From assembly GCF_000196895.1 (NCBI RefSeq), contig NC_014297.1:992001-1056000 (forward strand): a DNA stretch of 64,000 nt, given 5' to 3'. The number at the start of each line of letters is the position of its first letter. Position 1 is the first letter of the stretch. This document shows, one piece after another, positions 57,647 to 64,000 of the stretch. A program made the translations under genes and the position numbers. The notes beneath the pieces were generated by a model. That model was not told the DNA's origin. It was given only the letters and a program-made list of their open reading frames with translations, and did not search any database. The stretch comes from Halalkalicoccus jeotgali B3. GTDB lineage: Archaea > Halobacteriota > Halobacteria > Halobacteriales > Halalkalicoccaceae.

Positions 57647-59086
57647 TTAACTCATTGCCTCTTTTGTCTCCGCATCTGCATCCGCGGCCTCCGTTGCTGT
57701 GTCCGACTGCTCCATCTCCTCGACAAGGGCCGCAGCAGCCTCTTCTATCGAATCATACTCTTTGCCAAGACTCGCCTCATCGGGCGCGGTCGATCCAGGC
57801 GATTCATCCGAGAGTTCCGGTTCGGAAGCAGTACCGAGATCTTCGTCGACGTTGTCTTCCGGGACGTCTTCAATGGTGCCAGCAGACCGCTGTAGATCGG
57901 AGATGATCTGCTGATCGAGTTCGTCATCGGCCAACTGGTCGGGCGAACGCATGTCGCCCTGCGTTTCCGTATATTCGCGAGACATCGTGACCAGCGGGAG
58001 TGAACGGTCGTCCCGTTCTTCAGTTACGACGCGCTCGCCGGTCCACGACTCCTCGAGGACGCTAATCAAGTCGTCCATTGAGAGTTGGTCCGCATCGCAA
58101 CCAGTGATGCCCGCGAGATTTTTCTTGAGAGAGTTCCGTCGACCATTCATGACCTGCTCTTGTCGATAGCGAATCTCTGGGACAGTGAGATCCCTCGAGG
58201 CCAGCAATGAAGCGATTGTGGAGCCGACCAGAGGAAACTCGTCCAGACGGCCGAGGACCCGGTGGCCCTGCATTTGGACCTCCTCCATCGTGACCGGAGC
58301 AAGCATCTGGAAGCCGCGAATGCTGGCGTTCTTCGACTCCATCTGATTTGAGAGGTTGTCCTTGTACATCGAAACGTTCTGCTGGAGATTCGGGTTACTC
58401 CGGACATCCGTGTCCCCCAGTCGATCGCCGAATTTTCGCTTAACACCCTCAGTATCGATTTTAACCGAGCCGTTTCGGAGTTCTCCCGAGTGGCTGAGGG
58501 AATTGACGATGTCCCCGAGCTCGTCGGCGGCAGTCTCCCAGTCGGCCTGTGTGGCAAGCGAGAGTTCGGCAGGATCAATACTCACACCACCAACCAGAGC
58601 GCCATCGAATCGCCACACAGCATCGGATTGTGGTGCAAACCCATCGACACGGGTGAGATCCTCCAAGGCACGACGATCGCCGTTAGTCGAGATACTGTCC
58701 TTCGTGATCCGTCCCGAGTCGCCCCTGTGTGCCGACCGGTAATCAGACCCGAATTTGAACCCCTTCTTGCACTTCAACCATTTGTAGAAGGACATCCCCG
58801 GTGGCGATACGTAGATGCCGACGACGACGGTTCCGATGAGGAGTGTCGACATACCGAGGGCGAGGAGTGCCCAGTTGCGGCCGTCGGGGACGACGTTGCC
58901 GACGATGAGGAACGTCATCAGCGACCCGAACAAAAGAAGGATGTCCGAGAACGCGATGTCTGTATCGGTAAAGTCCATTACCCCCATCGTCCCGAGCGAG
59001 TCGAGATTCCGACGGGTGGCGTTCTTCTTCCCGTGGAGCGATTCAACCAAATCTTCGATTTGTGTTTGTTCCGAGTTGCTTGCCAT
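57647..59086 (-). CDS. PrgI/VirB3-like plus VirB4 N-domain-like protein
   Basis: 479 residues from ATG 59084-59086. Two hydrophobic helices near the start (SDILLLFGSLMTFLIVGNVV, LLALGMSTLLIGTVVVGIYV) match VirB3/PrgI topology; the remainder FDGALVGGVSIDPAELSLAT, ELGDIVNSLSHSGELRNGSV, LAPVTMEEVQMQGHRVLGRL resembles the N-terminal half of VirB4 proteins, suggesting that VirB4 is split over two genes. Ends in an acidic tail. The long open frame upstream of 59086 is basic antisense-like and rejected. Confidence 0.72.
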   Translation of the reverse strand: MASNSEQTQIEDLVESLHGKKNATRRNLDSLGTMGVMDFTDTDIAFSDILLLFGSLMTFLIVGNVVPDGRNWALLALGMSTLLIGTVVVGIYVSPPGMSFYKWLKCKKGFKFGSDYRSAHRGDSGRITKDSISTNGDRRALEDLTRVDGFAPQSDAVWRFDGALVGGVSIDPAELSLATQADWETAADELGDIVNSLSHSGELRNGSVKIDTEGVKRKFGDRLGDTDVRSNPNLQQNVSMYKDNLSNQMESKNASIRGFQMLAPVTMEEVQMQGHRVLGRLDEFPLVGSTIASLLASRDLTVPEIRYRQEQVMNGRRNSLKKNLAGITGCDADQLSMDDLISVLEESWTGERVVTEERDDRSLPLVTMSREYTETQGDMRSPDQLADDELDQQIISDLQRSAGTIEDVPEDNVDEDLGTASEPELSDESPGSTAPDEASLGKEYDSIEEAAAALVEEMEQSDTATEAADADAETKEAMS

Positions 59087-59087
59087 A

Positions 59088-61046
59088 TTAGATCCCTCGT
59101 GCGTTATCAACAGTCGACCGACTCTCTGCATTCTGTTCAGCTTCCGAAAGGCCGAGGCCATGATTATCTGACTCTGCGACTTCCGAGACATCGTAGAACT
59201 GCTGGTCGTTCTCTCCACGAACGAACAAGTCGCGTTCGCCGTAGGCATCGTCCACTCGCTTGAACGTCTCTCCAGTAACCATCTCCGACGATCGGGGGAC
59301 ATTGAGCATCTTCTGGAACTCGATGTCGGTTCCCGGACCGCTGCCGGTGAAGTACCCTGCACGATACTTCTGGTCGCCGGGCAGATCGTCCGGAGAAGTG
59401 ACCGTCGTAATCGACGGATCATCCACAGAGACACGTCCCTCGGGAGAGTCCCGCACAGTAGCACCAGACGAGGTCCCCGACGAGGAGTGGCTTGCACTCG
59501 CGCTAGCGGACGGCCCTGACGACGGGCTAGGTCCAGATCCACCAGGAAGAGCTGTCCCCGACGGATTCGTTCCAGTAGATGCTCCCGCAGACGTGGGTGC
59601 GCTTGCGCCCGTGTCAGCGGATGCGAGGTCAGAGCCACCCGTAGAGAGTCCCGACGAGGACGAACCAGAACCGAGCGCCCCGCCCGTCCCCGAGCCGCCA
59701 CTGCCGAGTGCGTGCCCATTGACTGCGTTGCTGATACCGCCAGCAGCTGCCGACGTGCCAGACCCAGCAGCCCCACCAGCGGCGGCACCAGCTCCAGCAG
59801 CGCTACCACCGCCGAGTCGGCCAAGCGCACTCGAGATCGCGCCAAGGCCGACCGATCCGGCGATGATGGCACCGGCACCAGCACCGACCCGCTTGAACCA
59901 GAACAAGTATATCGACGAGATGAACGCCAAGAGCCAGATCACGATGATTGCGACTGCGCTCACAGGGACAGCGCCCCACTCTGCAGGCCCCGGCAGGAGG
60001 TTCTCGATCGCACCGAGAACCGAGTATCCCACTGAGAGGACGACAACCGCGGGTAATGGGAAAAACGCCGCGGAGGGGAATAACTCGAGGACGCCTTCGA
60101 ACGCTTCGGCGACACCCTTCATGATCCACACCTTCGGCACGCTCATGGCGATCAGTATCGGCATGGCTGGGAAGATGACATAGAGAAACAGCCAGGTCAC
60201 GAAGAACGTGAATGCCATCGCGAGGGCGAACGCGCCACCGAACGCATAGAATAGGAGGATGCTGATTCCGGCCGCGGCATTGTTCGCAGCGATCGAGGAT
60301 GTATCGGGAGCAATCGTGCTCGGATCAAGTGGAACGGCGTTCATCGCGAACGACGCTGCAAAGAGGATGATCGTTCCGAGCGCCCACGAAAACGGGATGA
60401 GAAGCAGCTTGATCCATGCCTCTTGCTGGGCGATCTTGATCTGCTGGTAGGTCGGCGTCGGCGGCCATACCATCCCCAGGATATACAGAACGAGGGTCAT
60501 GATGAGCCAGATCGCCGCCCCTGCGACTAAACTGACGCCGTACCAATACTCGTACAGGATAGACATCAGGTCTCCATCGGGTTCGCCACTGACGGCGACC
60601 GAGCCATCCTGCATCGGATAGACCGTACTCGACTGGAGTGCCTCGGCCATCGAGACGAGGAGGTCAGTCCCGAACGTGAACCACGGCTCGAAGAAACTGA
60701 TGAGGAGCCCGACGGGATCGATCGATATCGGGAAGATTCCACTGTCATCATTCTCCTCTGGTCGGTAGGTGTCCGAACCGCCGCCCGTCGCGTTTTCAGA
60801 CTCGCTTTCTGAATCATTCACAGCATCCCCGCCCTGTGGAGTAGGGTTCGATGGGACCGAGTCGACGCGATCAGAGGCCGAACTATTACCACTCGCGTTT
60901 GGGCTCTCGACGCCCGTCGTCTCATTGGATTGGGCCACGACAGGCCCAGCCCCAACCATAACTACAGCCCCGACACTCATCGAGATGAGAAGAACAACCA
61001 GCAGGGCAGAGAGTGTCGCGTTGGTCTGTCGGGGACGGGTTATCAT
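59088..61046 (-). CDS. VirB6/TrbL-like polytopic channel protein
   Basis: 652 residues from ATG 61044-61046. An N-terminal signal (TLSALLVVLLISMSVGAVVM), a disordered polar linker, and six to seven membrane helices (ISFFEPWFTFGTDLLVSM, SLVAGAAIWLIMTLVLYI, LLLIPFSWALGTIILFAA, GFAFALAMAFTFF-like region, LFLYVIFPAMPILIAMSV, PAVVVLSVGYSVLGAI, VSAVAIIVIWLLAFIS). The tail is rich in Gly/Ser/Ala with repeats before a small C-terminal domain (GDQKYRAGYFTGSGPGTDIE). This topology is that of VirB6/TrbL inner channel proteins. Confidence 0.78.
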   Translation of the reverse strand: MITRPRQTNATLSALLVVLLISMSVGAVVMVGAGPVVAQSNETTGVESPNASGNSSASDRVDSVPSNPTPQGGDAVNDSESESENATGGGSDTYRPEENDDSGIFPISIDPVGLLISFFEPWFTFGTDLLVSMAEALQSSTVYPMQDGSVAVSGEPDGDLMSILYEYWYGVSLVAGAAIWLIMTLVLYILGMVWPPTPTYQQIKIAQQEAWIKLLLIPFSWALGTIILFAASFAMNAVPLDPSTIAPDTSSIAANNAAAGISILLFYAFGGAFALAMAFTFFVTWLFLYVIFPAMPILIAMSVPKVWIMKGVAEAFEGVLELFPSAAFFPLPAVVVLSVGYSVLGAIENLLPGPAEWGAVPVSAVAIIVIWLLAFISSIYLFWFKRVGAGAGAIIAGSVGLGAISSALGRLGGGSAAGAGAAAGGAAGSGTSAAAGGISNAVNGHALGSGGSGTGGALGSGSSSSGLSTGGSDLASADTGASAPTSAGASTGTNPSGTALPGGSGPSPSSGPSASASASHSSSGTSSGATVRDSPEGRVSVDDPSITTVTSPDDLPGDQKYRAGYFTGSGPGTDIEFQKMLNVPRSSEMVTGETFKRVDDAYGERDLFVRGENDQQFYDVSEVAESDNHGLGLSEAEQNAESRSTVDNARGI

Positions 61047-61066
61047 AGAAAGGGTCACTGGACGGA

Positions 61067-61585
61067 TTAGAGAATGCCGAGCCCACCAGTAACGCACTCG
61101 GCAAATGTGAAGCCGAACACGTCGCCGAAGACCATCTGGATTAAGGTCGGGGCGAGGAGTGCAACGCCGAGTCCCATGAACCCACGCTTGGCCCAGTTGA
61201 TGTCGCCCTCGAGCTTACCCGGTGTTTTGTGTATCGCGTAGGACATGCCGGCAACGATCAAGACGCCAAGGCAGACGACGAAGCCGATACGTTGGAGCAT
61301 CGGAAGGCCATTGGCTGCTGCCTGCTGTGTGATCGTGGAACAACCTTCGCCACCAACATCCTGTGACTGAGCCAAGACAGTCCCGACGGAGAACATGTAC
61401 GCAGTGATCCCGATTAAGGCGTAGATCGCCATGTCGGCCGCCATGGAGCGTGTCTCGTGAAGGGCATACTTCAGCCGACTCGATTCTTCGCGATCAAGTG
61501 GGTTCGTTCGTGAGCGTGCGATTCGGCCCGCCAGGCCGGACATCGCAGGTTCGTCGTCATCGGTACAGGACGTATCTGAGTCCAT
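61067..61585 (-). CDS. Small three-helix membrane protein, VirB2-pilin-like
   Basis: 172 residues. Polar N-terminus (DSDTSCTDDDEPAMSG), then a first hydrophobic region MAIYALIGITAYMFSVGTVL, a loop GGEGCSTITQQAAANGLPML with one Cys, and two more helices IGFVVCLGVLIVAGMSYAIH and FMGLGVALLAPTLIQMVFGD ending AECVTGGLGIL with a second Cys, perhaps disulphide-linked outside. First gene of the secretion operon; position and two-helix hydrophobic core resemble VirB2 pilins, but archaeal identity is not firm. Confidence 0.6.
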   Translation of the reverse strand: MDSDTSCTDDDEPAMSGLAGRIARSRTNPLDREESSRLKYALHETRSMAADMAIYALIGITAYMFSVGTVLAQSQDVGGEGCSTITQQAAANGLPMLQRIGFVVCLGVLIVAGMSYAIHKTPGKLEGDINWAKRGFMGLGVALLAPTLIQMVFGDVFGFTFAECVTGGLGIL

Positions 61586-61606
61586 AGTAGTACACTATCC
61601 TCATGT

Positions 61607-61646
61607 GCAATTAAACTTACGTATCGTCCAGTAAATTCGTAAAGTC
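61607..61646 (-). promoter_or_regulatory. 40-bp promoter element, copy B
   Basis: Leftward: GACTTTACGAATTTACTGGA then CGATACGTAAGTTTAATTGC. Differs from copy A (50693-50732) in 7 of 40 positions. Contains the dyad ACTTTACGAA / ACGTAAGT and an AT-rich end about 22-33 bases before the first gene of the secretion operon. The rightward regulator at 61733 lies divergently on the other side, so is the natural candidate to bind here. Confidence 0.75.
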
Positions 61647-61732
61647 GTACCGAGCAAGCGAATCGAATGGAGGGAGTGACCAACCAGTACAACTATAATT
61701 GATGCCTCTCGAAATTATCACCACTACACTAC
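61647..61732 (+). promoter_or_regulatory. Promoter region of the 61.7-kb regulator
   Basis: AT-rich tract ctataattgatgcc (about 61692-61705) lies about 30-40 bases before ATG 61733 and could be a TATA element for a short-leader mRNA. Upstream it abuts copy B of the shared element, so both directions are probably controlled together. Confidence 0.45.
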
Positions 61733-62098
61733 ATGTCATCCCGATTGACCCCTGTCGACAACCAGATTCTTACTGTTCTCAGCCTTGAATGTGCACGCAC
61801 CCAGGGCTACCTTGCCGACCGGACTGGCCGATCGAGACAACAGATCCACACTCGTCTTCAGATCCTCTCCGAGGGGAGGGCGCTCCGACGCGTTCATTCA
61901 TCCACAGCCACCTACGAGCTTATTACAGACCCGCGGGGTGGCGCTGACCAGCCCCTCGTGGAGCTGCAACTCATCAATCCTGACGGGGACGATCTCGGGA
62001 CTGAAGAAGTACAGCTTGATTCTGCGGGCGTTCCGGTCGTACATCGCTACCAGTGGTATGACGAGGACGGCGATGGCGAGCAGCCCGCCGGCGATTGA
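61733..62098 (+). CDS. Winged-helix regulator, paralogue of the 3.4-kb regulator
   Basis: 121 residues. N-terminal winged helix LTPVDNQILTVLSLECARTQ, GYLADRTGRSRQQIHTRLQI, then RRVHSSTATYELITDPRG; the same skeleton as the gene at 3190. C-terminal part (PLVELQLINPDGDDLGTEEV, GVPVVHRYQWYDEDGDGEQP) is a beta domain. It is divergent from the secretion operon and faces copy B of the 40-bp element, so it most likely represses or activates that operon and, through copy A, the beta-helix lipoprotein. Confidence 0.8.
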   Translation: MSSRLTPVDNQILTVLSLECARTQGYLADRTGRSRQQIHTRLQILSEGRALRRVHSSTATYELITDPRGGADQPLVELQLINPDGDDLGTEEVQLDSAGVPVVHRYQWYDEDGDGEQPAGD

Positions 62099-62486
62099 GG
62101 CCGCACCGCACTCCGCTTCCCTGCTCTTCTCACAGCTTCTGGATCGCCCTGTGTCGACACTCGTTGAGGTGTTGATTAACTCTGCTCGAGGAGATGTTGA
62201 TGGTCTTTATTTGATGAAATGTTGAGATTCTATATGACCCGCTGATCTGTTCTGTTGTGATGTGTTCTGAGTGATGAAGTGTTCACCAGGATCTGCATGA
62301 TGAGATGATAGTGTCCTGGAGCCCCTGGGGTATCGGGTGAGCTTTATCGTGTTCTGTGTCCAGTACCGCTTTCGCACTGCGCGTCACCCCTGCGGGGTTC
62401 CTTACTTCGTCGGAGTTTGAGGCTGTACAGCTATTCTTTTGATGGCTGTAGGGAAGATTAAAGAGAAGAGGAACGTATCATGACAC
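62099..62486. repeat. Repeat-rich non-coding region, possible partition or origin site
   Basis: About 390 bases without a gene. Short direct repeats occur: TGATCTGTTCTG at 62243-62254 and TGATGTGTTCTG at 62258-62269, starting 15 bp apart, and a related tgatgaagtgttcacc follows from 62272; TGTTGA/TGATGA variants appear around 62175-62225. Farther on there is a GC-hairpin ACCCCTGCGGGGT at about 62387-62399 and AT-rich gatggctgtaggga, aagattaaagag before the next gene. It sits next to the partition genes. Confidence 0.5.
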
Positions 62487-63044
62487 ATGGCAATAGCAGT
62501 GGACTCCACCGTCGAGATGGATACCACCCTCCATCACAATGCTGTCAACGTCCTCCTCGCGATCTACGATGCGGAAGACGAGACAGCTAACACAAGCCAG
62601 ATAGGGGCCGTTACGGGGCTCTCAAGTGCCAATATTTCCGGCGGACACGCTCAGACACTTGAACGGGAAGGATTGATTGAACGAGCTGGATCTGTCGAGA
62701 GTAGCGCGCCGAGGGATACGAACGTCTATACCGTAACACACCGTGGTCGGAAGGAAGCAAAGCGTCTTTTAAATGAAACCGATGCCGAGGTTCCGATGTC
62801 GGATGGGGAGAAGTTGGCCCTGTTGAATCTGCTCAAAGACCATGCCGGTGGCATCGAACAAGCCCCCAGGAGTAGAGGGCAGGATGCGGTAAGCCGAGAA
62901 GAGCTCAAGGAACTCCGTCAAGAGGTAGCCGAAGTTAAATCGATGCTGGAGAGTCACGAAGAGCGGCTGAATGACCATGACGATGGTTTCGAAAACGCAT
63001 GGAATACATTAGAGAAGGTCGTAGATAGAGTAGTGGAAGACTAA
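62487..63044 (+). CDS. Winged-helix protein with C-terminal coiled coil
   Basis: 185 residues. N-terminal MarR-like winged helix: NAVNVLLAIYDAEDETANTS, QIGAVTGLSSANISGGHAQT, LEREGLIERAGS and wing NVYTVTHRGRKEAKRLLNET. Then a coiled coil (SREELKELRQEVAEVKSMLE, SHEERLNDHDDGFENAWNTL) for oligomerisation. It neighbours the repeat region and converges with the ParB-like gene, overlapping it by 4 bases at the stops. Could bind the repeats as a partition-site or copy-control protein. Confidence 0.75.
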   Translation: MAIAVDSTVEMDTTLHHNAVNVLLAIYDAEDETANTSQIGAVTGLSSANISGGHAQTLEREGLIERAGSVESSAPRDTNVYTVTHRGRKEAKRLLNETDAEVPMSDGEKLALLNLLKDHAGGIEQAPRSRGQDAVSREELKELRQEVAEVKSMLESHEERLNDHDDGFENAWNTLEKVVDRVVED

Positions 63045-63388
63045 TCCTCGATCCCAAGCACTTCGCGTACAGTCTTCTCGGAGAAGGCTGCCTCCAAGAC
63101 GGCAGGGTAGAAGTCTGCGTTCTTCTGTAGCTTCTCGCCGTGCTCACGGCGATACTCGAGGTTAAGTTCTTGGAATTGGAGATCAAGCGTATCTACTTCC
63201 TCCTCGGACAGGTACATCGTCAGGGCCGTCTTGTCCTTCGTAGACGGCCTACCAGTAGAGTTTGTAGATGATGTTTTGCTCGTTTTGGATGTTTTGTTTG
63301 TTTGTTCTTCAGTAGACGCTTCGTCCGAATTGTTCTGAAAGCGGGCGTTGAGTGAATCCTTTCGGGAGTCCTTTGGGTCATCGCTCAT
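63041..63388 (-). CDS. ParB-like partition partner (small DNA-binding protein)
   Basis: 115 residues. N-terminus is disordered and Ser/Thr/Lys-rich (TNKTSKTSKTSSTNSTGRP); the C-terminal half KTALTMYLSEEEVDTLDLQF, QELNLEYRREHGEKLQKNAD, FYPAVLEAAFSEKTVREVLG resembles small ribbon-helix-helix partners that bind the centromere and stimulate ParA. It overlaps the parA stop by 4 bases (translationally coupled). It is the usual place of the ParB-type gene in haloarchaeal plasmids. Confidence 0.72.
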   Translation of the reverse strand: MSDDPKDSRKDSLNARFQNNSDEASTEEQTNKTSKTSKTSSTNSTGRPSTKDKTALTMYLSEEEVDTLDLQFQELNLEYRREHGEKLQKNADFYPAVLEAAFSEKTVREVLGIED

Positions 63389-64000
63389 CGGACCACCTCA
63401 GCCATTTCGAGGAACACGTCTCCCATATCACACTCCTCCTCATGGTGGAATATGGACGTTCCGTTCGACCAGGCCCGTTTGAGTGCGACGCGTTTTCGGA
63501 TCTCGTAGACTGGCACGGCCGGCTCGAACGTCTCTCGGAACCACGTCATCATCTCGTCTGACTCGCCGTCGTTCTCGACACGGTTCGCCGCGATCGCGTC
63601 GACGGCGATCGTCTCGTCGAAGTTCTCCTCGATAGTATCGACCTGGTCGAACAGTATCTCGACGGCACGGGTCGACGTTGATTCGGCCAGCCCTGGGACG
63701 ACGATGCTATCGCACGCCAATAGTGCCGAGTCCGTGAGGATCCCCAGCCACGGTGGGCAGTCGATGATAATGTAATCCGGGTCAGCGTCGAGCTGCTCGA
63801 GCGCCATGTCGAGGCGTTCTCGATTTCGCATCTCGGTGATGAGCTCCGGTTCGGCGTTGAACATCTCGATGTTCGACGGAGCCAAGCGTAGTTCGTCATG
63901 GTCGACCAGAATGTCGTTGATTGTTGACTGGTCCGAGAGGAGTGTGTCGTATAGAGACGGGCCGGAGGCATCGTCATATTCGCCCGTGAATCCGAGTCCC
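63385..64000 (-). CDS. parA: ParA/Soj partition ATPase, 5' part beyond window
   Basis: Open to the window edge; about 204 C-terminal residues visible. Features: ASGPSLYDTLLSDQSTINDI, LRLAPSNIEMFNAEPELITE, Walker B ADPDYIIIDCPPWLGILTDS, LLACDSIVVPGLAESTSTRA, and AVDAIAANRVENDGESDEMM, VPVYEIRKRVALKRAWSNGT. Order and motifs are those of ParA/MinD deviant-Walker ATPases; the KGGVGKTT loop lies outside the window. Segregates low-copy replicons by moving along the nucleoid. Supports an extrachromosomal, plasmid-like state. Confidence 0.92.
   Translation of the reverse strand, partial: GLGFTGEYDDASGPSLYDTLLSDQSTINDILVDHDELRLAPSNIEMFNAEPELITEMRNRERLDMALEQLDADPDYIIIDCPPWLGILTDSALLACDSIVVPGLAESTSTRAVEILFDQVDTIEENFDETIAVDAIAANRVENDGESDEMMTWFRETFEPAVPVYEIRKRVALKRAWSNGTSIFHHEEECDMGDVFLEMAEVVR

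Noticed and set aside
59087-59884. N-terminal extension of the 57647 gene (to 745 codons)
   Set aside because: The extension is basic and overlaps the VirB6-like gene in another frame; ATG at 59086 with membrane helices is the natural start.
50753-61585. Secretion-like operon as a chromosomal pilus locus
   Set aside because: VirB4 with VirD4-like partner and VirB6-like protein next to ParA/ParB indicates a mobile element; no archaeal pilin with class III signal seen.
1-64000. CRISPR arrays, rRNA or complete tRNA genes
   Set aside because: No regularly spaced repeats and no tRNA cloverleaf were found; only a T-arm-like hairpin at 5114.

Overview
The window is a 64-kb piece of a haloarchaeal mobile element. 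The evidence is high GC, strongly acidic predicted proteins, archaeal TATA-like promoters, many small winged-helix regulators, Tat-type lipoprotein signals, an archaeal sliding clamp, and chains of genes whose starts and stops overlap. It carries a complete set of head, packaging and contractile-tail genes of an archaeal tailed virus (myovirus type, reminiscent in order of Natrialba phiCh1-like viruses), a type IV secretion (conjugation-like) operon, and a ParA-type partition locus. It is best read as a virus-plasmid composite or a plasmid carrying a provirus; both ends of the window cut through genes (a PCNA gene on the left, parA on the right), so the element continues on both sides.

Layout. 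1-3.4 kb: leftward early/regulatory genes (PCNA, PadR regulator, winged-helix proteins, small zinc proteins). 3.5-5.7 kb: a rightward cassette of small, translationally coupled genes preceded by a possible three-way-junction RNA leader. 5.8-48.1 kb: one very long leftward late region, read from right to left as small accessory and zinc proteins (48-45 kb), HNH nuclease, small and large terminase, portal, minor head protein, protease/scaffold, decoration protein, capsid, connectors, tail sheath, tail tube, frameshifted tail assembly chaperone, tape measure, baseplate hub/spike/wedge, baseplate J and I, several receptor-binding fibre proteins, and three small membrane proteins that may serve exit or lysis. 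Two non-structural genes sit inside the fibre region: a rightward tyrosine recombinase and an asparagine-synthase-like gene with its own promoter.

48.4-50.7 kb: a regulator with two palindromic operators and a coupled lipoprotein, then a Tat lipoprotein with a beta-helix domain related to one of the virus tail fibres. 50.7-61.6 kb: leftward type IV secretion operon (VirB2-like small membrane protein, VirB6-like polytopic protein, a PrgI/VirB4-N-like protein, VirB4 ATPase, membrane protein, coupling-protein partner and VirD4-like coupling ATPase). A nearly identical 40-bp promoter element precedes both the secretion operon and the beta-helix lipoprotein gene, which ties the two together. 61.7-64 kb: two rightward winged-helix genes around a repeat-rich non-coding stretch, then a ParB-like small protein and ParA running leftward.

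Most striking points: the co-regulated secretion operon and fibre-related surface lipoprotein; a tail-chaperone gene pair joined by an apparent +1 ribosomal frameshift; the structured leader at 3.5 kb; a single-base frameshift that breaks a fibre gene; and the asparagine-synthase-like cargo gene. All functional calls come from reading the translated sequence and gene order; no database search was possible.
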